Positions 33,162 to 42,501 of a stretch of 64,000 nt of DNA are shown piece by piece (the stretch's first letter is position 1; each line of letters opens with the position of its first letter). This DNA comes from Hyphomicrobiales bacterium (GTDB taxonomy: Bacteria > Pseudomonadota > Alphaproteobacteria > Rhizobiales > Xanthobacteraceae): positions 1-64,000 of the forward strand of contig WHTM01000003.1 of NCBI GenBank assembly GCA_009377755.1. The letters run 5' to 3'. Under the pieces are notes generated by a model. That model did no database searches, was not told the origin of the DNA, and saw only the letters and a program-made list of their open reading frames with translations. The position numbers and the translations under genes were made by a program.

Positions 33162-34228
33162 TCAGCGGCAGCCGGGCTCCTTGCTGGCCTTGTTCTCCAA
33201 AGTGAACGGACCGAGCTTTTGGTTCGCGTAGTCAACGTAGCTGTAGTCGACCAGGCGCGCTCAACGTAGCTGTAGTCGACCAGGCGCGCGATCGGCAGCT
33301 GCGCGGTGGTGAACTTGTTCTTCGCGTACCAGGCCTGGATGTCGAGCAGGCTCTCGGGGTTCACCCGGCCGGTCAGGTTGCGGGCCGGCCAGGGAAACGT
33401 GTGCAGCAGTTCCGGCCGACGCTCCGCGCCGGTCTTGATCAGCGCGTCGATCAAATCCTTGCGGATCGCGCCGCCATGATACGCCTGGCAATAGTCGCGC
33501 ACGCCGCGCATGAGCGCCACGTAGAATTTGCGCAGGATCTCCTGGTTCTGCTTCGCCCAGTCGGTATTGATCAGATTCACGGCGATGCTCAGCGGCTGGG
33601 GCTGGACCAGATCGTCCGGCGCGGCGAACGGCACCGCAAGCTTCTTGTCGATCAACTGGTAGGTGAAGGGCGGAATCACCAGGGCTCCGTCGATCGCCTT
33701 GTTCTCGAAGGCCACGGCGAATTGCGGGAACGGGATGACCTTGATCTCGACATCCCGGATGGTCAGGCCGACCCGCTCGAGCATCTTACCGACCTCGTAA
33801 GTCGTGATCGAGCCTGCGCCATTGCTGGCGATGATCTTGCCCTTGAGGTCCTTGAGGTCCTTGATCTTGTCCTTGAGGTCGGGCCGGATCATCAGGTTGT
33901 GGCGGATCGGCGTCGTCACGCGATCGAGCGTGATGATGATCGGGATATCCTTCTCCAGTGCGTTGAAATAACCGGCGGAAATGCCGCCGGCGATGATCTG
34001 CAGCCTGCCCTGGCCCAGCAGCGCCATGGCGTTCGCCGAGGAGGCGATGAAGTCCTGCTCGATCTTGATGCCGGCTTCCTTGAAATAGCCCCGCTCCTCC
34101 CCCATCGCGAGGGCGCCATTGGCGATTGATCGCACCAGACCGATGCGGATGGTCGTCTCCTGGGCGACGGCACCGCCTGTCACGCCCGCGATCGCAGCCG
34201 ACGCCAGAAGAATGCGAGCACGTGTCAT
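33162..34228 (-). pseudogene. NitT/TauT-type ABC substrate-binding protein, frameshifted near its end
   Basis: Signal peptide MTRARILLASAAIAGVTGG...AVAQ, then IRIGLVRSIANGALAMGEERGYFKEAGIKIE, the TauA/SsuA-like receptor pattern; GGGAGG precedes ATG 34228. An exact 29-bp tandem duplication (33232-33260, 33261-33289) shifts the frame after RLVDYSYV. Removing one copy gives ...YVDYANQKLGPFTLENK and a TGA at 33162, 345 aa in all. As written, the frame runs on to 33116 with an unrelated tail into the ATPase gene. Most of the domain is intact, so the protein may still work if the duplication is real. Confidence 0.85.
33232..33289. repeat. Exact 29-bp tandem duplication in the receptor gene
   Basis: Two identical 29-bp units beginning TCAACGTAGCTGTAGTCGAC stand head to tail. 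The length is not a multiple of three, so the reading frame is broken. One unit alone gives a normal C-terminus. Confidence 0.95.
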
Positions 34229-34306
34229 GTTGGTTCCTCCCGTTTCGCTGACGCTCCACGCGGGCGCCGCCTTGTCCAAGCTCATGATCGCTGCAACGAC
34301 AATGCG

Positions 34307-35884
34307 TCAATCGGTCTTCCTCGGCGTTTGGGCGATGAAATAACGCCCCTCGGCATCGCGGTCGATACCTCTGGATTGGCGTAGCGCATCGAGGGCAACG
34401 ACAACCTCGCGGCCGTCGCGGCTGCCCACCGCGCTCATCAGCTCCTCGAAGAATTTCGGCCCGTCGGCGAGCGCGGCTTCGAGCGACGGGAAGCGGTTCC
34501 CTGTGAAGGTCGGCGGCGCCGGCACGCGCGCCTCCAGCCGTCCGCCCGTGCCGAACGGCCAGGTCAGGTCGTATCCGGCCTTGGCGCCGACCCGGACGCC
34601 GCCGGTCAGGGAGGGGTCGAGCGGCAGCGTCCGCAGCCTGTCGACGACGATCAGGTCGCGATCCGGCTGGAACCGCGTGGCCAGCGCCCAGTCCATCTGC
34701 TCGTCGTTGAAGATGTCGATGTCGGGATCGACCACGAACACGTTCTTGCAGTTGGCGAGCGCGCCGAAGCAGGCCGTGATCGCATTGCGCGCCTCGCCGG
34801 GAACACGCTGGCGCAGCGCAATGCGCACGTTGAACGAGCCGCCGCTCGATGTCGTCACATAGACCGCGACCGGCTCGCGCACGGCGATCTCCAGCGCGCG
34901 CATGATCAGGATTTCGCTGCGTAGGCTGCCGAGCTGCGCGGTGTCGGTCCTGCCGAGCGAGCGGCCGCCGATCGTCGAGGTCTGGAACAACGCGTCGCGG
35001 CGGCGCGTGATCGCCGTGAGGTGAAATACCGGGTTGCGCTTGACCGCACCGTAGTAGCCAAGGAACTCGCCGTAGGGGCCTTCGGCCTCGACATGGCCGC
35101 GGGCGTCGAGATAACCTTCCAGCACCCATTCCGCGTCGGCCGGCACGCGAATGTCGTTGGTGACGCATTTCACCACCGGCAGCGGCGCATCGCGCAGCAC
35201 AGCGAGCAGCCCGAGCTCGTCGACGGGAAGCCGCATCACCGCCGCGATGTGGTCGATCGGGTGCATGCCGACGACGAAGCTCACCGGCAACGGCTGACCG
35301 GTCGCGGCGGTCGCCTCATAGATCGCCTTCAGGTCACTCGGCGCGACCAGATCGATGCCGGTCTCGCGGCGTCCGCGCAGCATCAACCGGCGCATGCCGA
35401 CATTGGTCCAGCCGGTCTTCGGATCGATGACGAAGTCGGTCGAGGCTGAGATGAACGGCGCGCCGTCGGCACCGTGCTGCAGATGCACCGGCAGGGTGGT
35501 GAGATCGGCGTCGTCGCCCGTGAGCACGACCTGCTGCACCGGCGCCTCGGCGCGTGAAACCTCGAGGACCTCGGGCTTGCTGCGCAGCCGCCGCTGCACT
35601 TCCGCCCGTAGGGCATCGGGTGCGACGCCGAAGGCGAGCGCGAGGCGCGAGCGCGAGCCGCAGACGTTGCCGACCAGTTCCTGCCGTTCCGGGCCGACCG
35701 CATGGAAGCGCACCGCCTTGGCGTTGCCTTCGAACGCCTGGGCGACGTCGGCGAGATCGGTTGGATCGCGACGCACCTCCAGTTCCTCCGCCGGCAGGCT
35801 GTCGATGAAGCGTCGCAGCCGGAATTGATCGAAGTCCGCAACCTCTTGCGACGACGGCACTTTTGGCTTTTCGACGACGTTCAT
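34307..35884 (-). CDS. UbiD-family prenylated-FMN decarboxylase
   Basis: 525 aa. The family reversibly decarboxylates aromatic or alpha,beta-unsaturated acids with prenylated FMN. The catalytic Glu pair is in VEAEGPYGEFLGYYG (Glu268, Glu273, the spacing of 277/282 in fungal Fdc1), with an upstream arginine in GMRRLML; FQTSTIGGR and FGALANCKNVFVVDPDIDIFND are further UbiD features. ATG 35884 was chosen over a TTG 13 codons earlier. It is first in an operon with the ABC importer, which probably brings in its substrate. No UbiX-like prenyltransferase lies in the window. Confidence 0.92.
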   Translation of the reverse strand: MNVVEKPKVPSSQEVADFDQFRLRRFIDSLPAEELEVRRDPTDLADVAQAFEGNAKAVRFHAVGPERQELVGNVCGSRSRLALAFGVAPDALRAEVQRRLRSKPEVLEVSRAEAPVQQVVLTGDDADLTTLPVHLQHGADGAPFISASTDFVIDPKTGWTNVGMRRLMLRGRRETGIDLVAPSDLKAIYEATAATGQPLPVSFVVGMHPIDHIAAVMRLPVDELGLLAVLRDAPLPVVKCVTNDIRVPADAEWVLEGYLDARGHVEAEGPYGEFLGYYGAVKRNPVFHLTAITRRRDALFQTSTIGGRSLGRTDTAQLGSLRSEILIMRALEIAVREPVAVYVTTSSGGSFNVRIALRQRVPGEARNAITACFGALANCKNVFVVDPDIDIFNDEQMDWALATRFQPDRDLIVVDRLRTLPLDPSLTGGVRVGAKAGYDLTWPFGTGGRLEARVPAPPTFTGNRFPSLEAALADGPKFFEELMSAVGSRDGREVVVALDALRQSRGIDRDAEGRYFIAQTPRKTD

Positions 35885-36030
35885 GACGGCGGCCCTGGTG
35901 AGACGGATGGTGAACGGCTGCAAGGCGGCATCAAACGATGATTGCCGCCGGTTGGCAATGACGGATCAGCTTGGTTAGGCTCAGGAATCCAGCCCACACC
36001 TGCCCAACAATCCGGATCGTAGCACCACCG

Positions 36031-38409
36031 ATGAACGCCGACGCGCCGATAGGACCCACCGACCGCGGCCCGTACATCGGCCGCCCGCTGCCGCGCTTCG
36101 AGGACCTGCGTCTCGTGCGTGGTCAGGGTCTGTTCACGGACGATAAATCGCTACTCGGGCAGGTGTTCGCGGCATTCGTGCGATCCTCGCATGCGCATGC
36201 GCAGATCGTGAGAATCGATGCGGCGAATGTTCGCCGTCAGCCCGGCGTGCTCGCTGTCCTGACCGGGGAGGACTACCGCGCCGACGGCGGCGCCGGTATC
36301 GCGCAGATGCCGGTGCCGGCCGATGCCCATGACATCACCAAGCCGGCGTTCGCGCCATCGCCGGAGCGCGGCATTCTCAACGAGCCGCATTGGCCGCTGG
36401 CCACTGACCGCGTGCGCTATCCCGGCGAGCCGGTGGCCGTGGTGATCGCCGAGACGGCGGCGCAGGCACGCGACGCCGCCGAGCGGATACGCGTCGACTA
36501 TGAGGTCTTGCCGGCGGTGACCGATGCGCTCGCGGCGCTGGAGCCGGGCGCGCCGCTGATCTGGGACGGCGCCCACGGCAACATCGCCATGGAGGCGACC
36601 TTCGGCGACCGCGCGCAGACGCTGGCCGCAATCGCGGACGCGCATCTCGTCATCGATCAGGATTTCCACAACCAGCGCATCGCCACCGCGCAGATGGAGC
36701 CGCGCGCAGCCATCGCCGCCTACGATGCCGTCACCGACAGCCTCACGCTCATGGCCGGCTGCCAGGGCGCGCATCGCTTTCGCTCGGCGCTGGCTGGCTG
36801 CCTCGACATGCCGCCGGAGCGCGTGCGCGTCATCTGCCCGGATACAGGCGGCGGCTTCGGCTCGCGCAACAATCCGCACCCGGAGCACATCGTGGCCGCC
36901 TGGGCGGCGCGCCGCCTGCAACGGCCGGTGAAGTGGACCAGCGACCGCAGCGAGGCCTTCCTCACCGACTACCAGGGGCGCGACCTGATCACCAGGGCGC
37001 GCATGGCGCTGTCGCGCGACGGGCGCATCCGCGCGCTGGCGCTGGAGCTAATCGGCAATGTCGGCGCGCAGACCGTCTCCTACGTGTGGCTCAGCAATGC
37101 CTACCGCGTCGCGCCGACGGTCTACGACGTGCCCAGCGCCTTCGTGCAGGTGCGCGGCGTGATGACCAACACGGTGCCGACCGCGCCGTTCCGCGGCGCC
37201 GGCCGCCCGGAGGCGACACTGGTGATCGAGCGGCTGCTCGATATCGCGGCAAGCAAGCTCCGTATCGACCGCGTCGAGATCAGGCGGCGCAATCTGATCG
37301 GCCGCGCGCAACTGCCGTATCGCTCCGCGACCGGGCTCACCTACGACAGCGGCGATTTTTCCGGCAACATGCAGCGCGTGCTCGCCGCCGCCGACTGGAA
37401 CGGAGCGCGCGCGCGCGCGAAGGACGCGAAGCGCCGAGGAAAGCTGTTCGGCCATGCCGTCTGCAACTACGTGGAGTCGCCGGTCGGCGCACCGCACGAG
37501 CGCGTCAAGGCGCGCGTCGACGCCGATGGCACGGTGGAGCTAGCGGTCGGCACGCAGTCCACCGGCCAGGGGCACGAGACGAGCTTCGCCCAGGTGATGG
37601 CCGACAAGCTCGGCGTCACGCCCGAGGATATCCGCTTTGTCAGCGGCGATACCGCGGCGCTGGCTTCCGGCGGCGGCACGCATTCCGACCGTTCGATGCG
37701 CATGGCCGGCGCGCTGATGGTCGAGACGTCCGGCCGGATCGTCGCGCAGGCCAAGCGCGTCGCCGCGGCGCTGCTCGGTGCGAAGGAAGACGCCGTTGGC
37801 TTCGACGACGGTTTGTTGTCGAGCCCCGCCAGCAACCGCCGGCTCTCGGTCTTTGACATCGCCCGCGCCATCAAGGACGATCCGTCCTTGCCCGACGACC
37901 TGCGTGCGCCGCTCGCGGCCGAGGCAGCGTACACCGGCCGCATTCCCGCCTATCCGACCGGTGCCGCCGTGTGCGAGGTGGAGATCGATCCCGACACCGG
38001 CGCCATCCAGCTCACCCGCTATGTCTCGATCGACGACGCCGGACAGGTGATCAATCCCATGATCCTGCACGGACAGGTGCACGGCGGCATCGCGCAAGGT
38101 ATCGGCCAAGCGCTCATGGAGGGGGTCGCCTTTGCGCCGGACTCAGGTCAGGTGCTTACCGGCAGCTTCATGGACTACGGCATTCCACGTGCGCATCTGT
38201 TGCCGTTCTTCGATGTCGACCTCACCGAGGACCCGACGAGCGGCAACGCGCTGCGCGTCAAGGGCGGCGGCGAGAGCGGCATCACGCCGGCGCTGGCCGT
38301 CGTCATGAACGCTGTGATGGACGCGCTGGCGCCTTACGGCGTCACCCACCTCGACATGCCGGCGACGGCGGAGCGCGTGTGGCGGGCGATGCGGGAGAGG
38401 CGGCGGTAG
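36031..38409 (+). CDS. Molybdopterin-binding large subunit, xanthine dehydrogenase/CoxL family
   Basis: 792 aa. The N-terminal IGRPLPRFEDLRLVRGQGLFTDD and the cofactor motifs CQGAHRF, GGGFGSRNN, APFRGAGRPEAT, VGTQSTGQGHETSFAQV and KGGGESGITPA mark an aldehyde-oxidase/CoxL-type hydroxylase. The APFRGAGR loop is not the cysteine form of true CO dehydrogenase (form I). FAD and 2Fe-2S subunits normally accompany it, but none is present here, so electrons must leave by another route or the partners are elsewhere. It is divergent from UbiD and may hydroxylate an aromatic substrate. The start is supported by alignment sense only. Confidence 0.9.
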   Translation: MNADAPIGPTDRGPYIGRPLPRFEDLRLVRGQGLFTDDKSLLGQVFAAFVRSSHAHAQIVRIDAANVRRQPGVLAVLTGEDYRADGGAGIAQMPVPADAHDITKPAFAPSPERGILNEPHWPLATDRVRYPGEPVAVVIAETAAQARDAAERIRVDYEVLPAVTDALAALEPGAPLIWDGAHGNIAMEATFGDRAQTLAAIADAHLVIDQDFHNQRIATAQMEPRAAIAAYDAVTDSLTLMAGCQGAHRFRSALAGCLDMPPERVRVICPDTGGGFGSRNNPHPEHIVAAWAARRLQRPVKWTSDRSEAFLTDYQGRDLITRARMALSRDGRIRALALELIGNVGAQTVSYVWLSNAYRVAPTVYDVPSAFVQVRGVMTNTVPTAPFRGAGRPEATLVIERLLDIAASKLRIDRVEIRRRNLIGRAQLPYRSATGLTYDSGDFSGNMQRVLAAADWNGARARAKDAKRRGKLFGHAVCNYVESPVGAPHERVKARVDADGTVELAVGTQSTGQGHETSFAQVMADKLGVTPEDIRFVSGDTAALASGGGTHSDRSMRMAGALMVETSGRIVAQAKRVAAALLGAKEDAVGFDDGLLSSPASNRRLSVFDIARAIKDDPSLPDDLRAPLAAEAAYTGRIPAYPTGAAVCEVEIDPDTGAIQLTRYVSIDDAGQVINPMILHGQVHGGIAQGIGQALMEGVAFAPDSGQVLTGSFMDYGIPRAHLLPFFDVDLTEDPTSGNALRVKGGGESGITPALAVVMNAVMDALAPYGVTHLDMPATAERVWRAMRERRR

Positions 38410-38423
38410 ACCCGATGACATGA

Positions 38424-38972
38424 TTAGACTCGCAACATTCGGATCAAAGGCAAGTAGCCGTATTGCTTGAGCATCGGCCCACGCTCGCGATACATCGCGT
38501 CGTTGCCGTGGACGCCATGAGCGTCCAGCAATCGGTTCATGAAGTTGAAGCAACACACCACCATCACAGCGTCGTGCAGCGCCTTCTCGTCCCAACCGGC
38601 ATCGTAGACCGCCCGGGCATCCGCATCGGTGATGCTCGATGGCGTCTCGGTCAGCTTGCGGGCAAATCGCAGGATCGGCTTGATCTTGTCATCGAAGCCC
38701 GCGGTCTCAAGATTGTCCATCATCTTGTCGACCGCGGCACTGGGAATATCGTCGTAGGCCTTCGCGGTCTGCGAATGCACGCCGTAACAATATTGGCACT
38801 TGTTGAGGCCCGAGACATAGGCCGAGATCAACTCGCGCTCGCCCGGCGTCAGCGCTGAGGGCGCGCGCATGATCGCCTCGTGCATCTCCAGGAGAGCCTT
38901 GCCGGCATGGGGGCTCATTTTCAGGATGTCCGGAACGGTTGCCTTATCGCCGAGCGAGGGAAATGTTGCCAC
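38424..38972 (-). CDS. AhpD/carboxymuconolactone decarboxylase-like protein
   Basis: 182 aa. The redox motif KCQYCYGVHSQTAKAY (C-x-x-C...H) and the helical frame LTPGERELISAYVSGLNKC belong to the AhpD/peroxidase-related group. These proteins reduce peroxides or act in gamma-carboxymuconolactone metabolism. A GTG at 38972 has AAGGA seven bases upstream. It is convergent with the molybdenum hydroxylase gene, only 14 bp away. Confidence 0.87.
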   Translation of the reverse strand: MATFPSLGDKATVPDILKMSPHAGKALLEMHEAIMRAPSALTPGERELISAYVSGLNKCQYCYGVHSQTAKAYDDIPSAAVDKMMDNLETAGFDDKIKPILRFARKLTETPSSITDADARAVYDAGWDEKALHDAVMVVCCFNFMNRLLDAHGVHGNDAMYRERGPMLKQYGYLPLIRMLRV

Positions 38973-39250
38973 GTCGTCATCCTTTCATTGCGGTCCGCCA
39001 GCTATGCTGACGCATACGTCTAGGAGGGCGTGGCCTGCGGCAGCAAGTCAACAAAGTGTGTTACGCGCGGCATTCTTGCGATACGCGCTTTTTGCCGGAA
39101 TTCATGTCGGCGTGGTGTCTGATCCGGACGACGTGGAGTGTCACGGACCCGCTTGGCGGTGGCTGCTTTGCGCGACTGACGAGTGGGGCTGGCGCTGGAG
39201 CTGAAACCGGGCCAGAATCACCTGTCGAGCACCTGGCCCGAGACCGTCCC

Positions 39251-40399
39251 ATGTCCTCACCCCCCTTCCGCGCCGAGCATGTCGGCAGCCTGCTGCGCCC
39301 GGAAAAGCTGCGCGCGGCGCGCGCCGCCGCCGAAGGCGACATCTACCGCACCGCCACCGCGCCGTTGCGCGATGCAGGGCTTGAGGCGATCGAGGACGAG
39401 GCGGTGCGCGAGGCGGTACGGCTCCAGGAGGACGTGGGCCTGCAAGTGATCACCGACGGCGAATACCGGCGCCGCTCGTGGTTTCAGGATTTCCTGCTCT
39501 CGCTCTCCGGCACGCAGATCACCTGGGTCGATGCCGAGCGCACCGTTTCGGCGGCGATGCCGTTCCAGGACGATACCTCGGTCGACAGGCTGCCTGGCCA
39601 CATCATCGAGGTGAAGAGCCGGCTCAAGCGCGACGGCGGCATCTTTACCGAGCACTACAAGTTTCTGCACGGCGCCACCACGCGCACGCCGAAGGTCAGC
39701 ATCCCGTCGCCGACCCAGTTGCACTTCTGGGGCGGGCGCGACTGCATCGACAAAGGCGTCTATCCCGACATCGAGCAATTCTGGGACGACGCGATCACCG
39801 CCTGGGTGACGGAGATCGCCGCGCTGCATGCGCTCGGCTGCCGCTATGTGCAGATCGACGACGTGACGTTCCCGATCCTGTGCGACCCGCGCGCGCAGGA
39901 GGCGATCCGCGCCCGCGGCGACGATCCCGGCGTGATCCTGAAAACCTATGCGGGCGTGCTCAACCGCATCGCCGCCGCCGTGCCGAAGGATATCACGCTC
40001 GGCATGCACATGTGCCGCGGCAACAATCGCGGCAAATGGATGGGGCAGGGCGGCTACGAATACGTCAGCGAGGTAGTGTTTCAGGCGCTCGATATGCCGA
40101 ACTATTTCATGGAATACGACACCGACCGCGCCGGCGATTTCCGCCCGCTGCGGCATCTGCCGAAGGGCAAGAAGGTGATTCTCGGCCTGGTCTCCACCAA
40201 GACGCCGGTGCTGGAATCCAAGGACGCGCTCAAGCGCCGCATCGGCGAGGCGGCAAAGTTCGCGCCGCTCGATCAGTTATGCCTCAGCCCGCAATGCGGC
40301 TTCGCCTCGAACTTCATGGGCAATCCGGTGACCATCGACGACGAGCGGCGGAAGCTCGCGCTGGTAGTGGAAACGGCGCGGGATGTGTGGGGTGAATGA
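39251..40399 (+). CDS. Core MetE-like zinc methyltransferase homologue (paralogue 3)
   Basis: 382 aa. The barrel opening FRAEHVGSLLRP and a complete zinc site, His253 and Cys255 (GMHMCRGNNRG), Glu288 (MEYDTDR) and Cys349 (SPQCGFAS), place it with MetE C-terminal-like proteins. It shares TQLHFWGGRDC and LPKGKKVILGLVSTK with the 45999 paralogue, forming a second subgroup distinct from the 18988/22700 pair. The ribosome-binding site is weak. It precedes a DctQMP transporter on the same strand but is separated by a 212-bp repeat-bearing gap. The 278 bp upstream (38973-39250) hold nothing recognisable. Confidence 0.88.
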   Translation: MSSPPFRAEHVGSLLRPEKLRAARAAAEGDIYRTATAPLRDAGLEAIEDEAVREAVRLQEDVGLQVITDGEYRRRSWFQDFLLSLSGTQITWVDAERTVSAAMPFQDDTSVDRLPGHIIEVKSRLKRDGGIFTEHYKFLHGATTRTPKVSIPSPTQLHFWGGRDCIDKGVYPDIEQFWDDAITAWVTEIAALHALGCRYVQIDDVTFPILCDPRAQEAIRARGDDPGVILKTYAGVLNRIAAAVPKDITLGMHMCRGNNRGKWMGQGGYEYVSEVVFQALDMPNYFMEYDTDRAGDFRPLRHLPKGKKVILGLVSTKTPVLESKDALKRRIGEAAKFAPLDQLCLSPQCGFASNFMGNPVTIDDERRKLALVVETARDVWGE

Positions 40400-40411
40400 A
40401 TGTGCCGAGCG

Positions 40412-40543
40412 CGTGTCCCGGGCGCGGCGCAGCATGCAATGATGCGCTGCAGACCCGGGACCCGATAGTTTTTCGAGGCCGGGACCCCGGATCGGCGGTG
40501 CAACACTCCGCTTCGCTGCGCGTTGCACCGCATCCGGGGAACG
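40412..40543. repeat. CGTGTCCCGG palindrome, copy 2
   Basis: CGTGTCCCGGG with GCGGCGCAGCATGCAATGATGCGCTGC as inner hairpin and CCCGGGAC as closing arm, then a second unit, CGGTGCAACACTCCG opposite GCGTTGCACCG. This is the only copy lying between co-oriented genes. Confidence 0.7.
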
Positions 40544-40611
40544 CAACGGACCCTGTTCACAACCGCCGCCGATCACATAAGCTGCCGCATCGGCGGGAGG
40601 CGGGTCAATCC

Positions 40612-41127
40612 ATGCAACGGTTCGCGCGCGCGCTCGATGCGCTGACCCATATCCTCGTCGTCGTCAGCGGCATCGCCATCGCGCTGATGGCGGTCCACAT
40701 CGTGGTCGACATTGCCGGGCGCTATCTGTTTCGCGCGCCGCTGCCGGGCACGGTGGAGTTCGTGTCGCGCTACTACATGGTGGTGCTGGTGTTCCTGCCG
40801 CTGGCGCTGGTGCAGCGGCGCGACGGGCATTTCGTCGCAGGCCTGTTCACCGACAACCTGCCGCCGCGCATCAAGCGGAAGCTGATCGGCGTCACGCAAC
40901 TGACCATGGCGGGGGTCGCCCTGCTGCTGGCATGGCGCGGGGTCGCGGCGGCCGAGCACGCGACGCGCACCGGCGAGCAGGTACAGGCCGCGGAGTTCGT
41001 CATCATGTCCTGGCCCGGGCGCTGGCTGGTGCCGCTCGGGCTGACACTGATGGCGCTGCAGGCCCTCGTCAACGCCGTCCGGCTGTTCACCGGGCGGCCT
41101 CCCGACGCGTTCGAGCCGATCCACTGA
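40612..41127 (+). CDS. TRAP transporter small permease (DctQ-like)
   Basis: 171 aa with four membrane segments; the DctQ pattern VSRYYMVVLVFLPLALVQRRDGHFVAGLFTDNLPPRIKR is clear. It forms the membrane complex with the DctM-like protein that starts 13 bp downstream. ATG 40612 was chosen because the hydrophobic protein begins there; GGGAGG is a little far upstream. Cytoplasmic membrane, sodium- or proton-coupled uptake. Confidence 0.9.
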   Translation: MQRFARALDALTHILVVVSGIAIALMAVHIVVDIAGRYLFRAPLPGTVEFVSRYYMVVLVFLPLALVQRRDGHFVAGLFTDNLPPRIKRKLIGVTQLTMAGVALLLAWRGVAAAEHATRTGEQVQAAEFVIMSWPGRWLVPLGLTLMALQALVNAVRLFTGRPPDAFEPIH

Positions 41128-41140
41128 GCTCGGCCACCGC

Positions 41141-42472
41141 ATGCTCGATCTTGCCCCTACCACCATCGGCCTGATCGGCCTCGGCGTGCTGCTACTGCTG
41201 ATTTTCGCGCGCTTTCCGATCGCGCTGGCGCTGGCGCTGGTGTCGATCGTCGGGCTGATCTGGCTGGTCGGGCTCAGCAGCACGCTGAGCCTCCTGGAGG
41301 CGATGCCCTACGACTTCGCCTCCAACTGGGAGCTCTCGGCGATTCCGATGTTCCTGCTGATGGGCGCGATCGCCTTCCATTCCGGCATGACCGCCGATCT
41401 CTATGCCGCGGCGCGGGTCTGGCTGCGCGGCCTGCCTGGCGGGCTCGCGGTCGCCAGCAACTTCGCCTGCGCGGGCTTTGCCGCCGCCTCCGGATCGAGC
41501 GTCGCCACCACGGTCGCCATGGGCCGCATCGCCGTGCCGGAAATGCTGCGCGCCGGCTACGACAAGAGCCTCGCCACCGGCACCGTCGCCTGCGCCGGCA
41601 CGCTGGGCTCGCTGATTCCGCCGAGCGTGCTGATGATCATCTACGCCATCTTCACCCAGCAATCGATCGGCGACCTGTTCCTTGCCGGCTTCGTTCCCGG
41701 ACTCCTGACGGCGACGGTCTATGCCGGGATGATCGTGATTCGCTGCAAGCTCAATCCGAGCCTCGCGCCGATGGTCGACGCGCACACCACCACGCGCGAG
41801 AAGCTCGCGGTGCTATGGCGCATCTGGCCGCTGCCGGCGCTGATCGTCGGCGTCATCGGCAGCATCTATGGCGGCGTGGCGACGCCGACCGAGGCGGCGG
41901 CGCTCGGCGTCGTGCTGGCGACGCTGATCGGCATCAGCCGCGGGCAGATGTCGTGGCGGATCCTGCGCGACAGTATCATGGAATCGCTGGAGGCGACGGC
42001 CGCGATCTTCTTCGTGTCGGTCGGCGCGGTGATGCTGACGCGGTTCATGCTGTTTTCCGGCGTGCCCGACGTGCTTGCCGACCTGGTGCGCGACTATTCC
42101 ATCAACCTGATCATGCTCCTGCTGATCATTTCGGTCATCTACCTGGTGCTTGGCTGCTTCCTCGATCCGATCGGGCTGATCCTGATCACCTTGCCGGTGG
42201 TGCTGCCGGCGCTGGAACCGTTCAAGGTGAACCTGATCTGGTTCGGCATCCTGCTGGTGAAATACGTCGAGGTCGGATTGATGACGCCGCCGGTCGGGAT
42301 GAACATCTACGCGATGAAGACGGTCATCGGCGACCAGGTGCCGATCGAGACCATCTTCCGCGGCGTCATCTGGTTCTTGGTCTGCGAGGCCGTGGTGGTT
42401 GCGCTGCTGATCGCCTTCCCGGCGATCGCGCTGTGGTTGCCCGGGCTGAGCTGGACGCCGAAGCTGTTCTGA
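41141..42472 (+). CDS. TRAP transporter large permease (DctM-like)
   Basis: 443 aa with about twelve hydrophobic segments: LLLIFARFPIALALALVSIVGLIW, FACAGFAAASGSSVATTVAMG, LGSLIPPSVLMIIYAIF, GGVATPTEAAALGVVLATLIG and MTPPVGMNIYAMK are DctM hallmarks. It is the translocation subunit between the DctQ-like and receptor genes in an intact three-gene operon. The substrate is a carboxylate or similar; unknown. Confidence 0.93.
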   Translation: MLDLAPTTIGLIGLGVLLLLIFARFPIALALALVSIVGLIWLVGLSSTLSLLEAMPYDFASNWELSAIPMFLLMGAIAFHSGMTADLYAAARVWLRGLPGGLAVASNFACAGFAAASGSSVATTVAMGRIAVPEMLRAGYDKSLATGTVACAGTLGSLIPPSVLMIIYAIFTQQSIGDLFLAGFVPGLLTATVYAGMIVIRCKLNPSLAPMVDAHTTTREKLAVLWRIWPLPALIVGVIGSIYGGVATPTEAAALGVVLATLIGISRGQMSWRILRDSIMESLEATAAIFFVSVGAVMLTRFMLFSGVPDVLADLVRDYSINLIMLLLIISVIYLVLGCFLDPIGLILITLPVVLPALEPFKVNLIWFGILLVKYVEVGLMTPPVGMNIYAMKTVIGDQVPIETIFRGVIWFLVCEAVVVALLIAFPAIALWLPGLSWTPKLF

Positions 42473-42501
42473 GCAACTATCGCGTGAGGGAGGATGCATC
42501 G

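Noticed and set aside
33838-33885. Repeated GTCCTTGAGG/GTCCTTGATC motif in the ABC receptor gene as another tandem duplication
   Set aside because: It encodes the natural lysine/aspartate-rich stretch DLKDKIKDLKDLKG, is imperfect, and keeps the frame.
36031-38409. Carbon monoxide dehydrogenase large subunit (form I)
   Set aside because: The active-site loop reads APFRGAGR and lacks the cysteine motif of form I, and no CoxM or CoxS genes adjoin.
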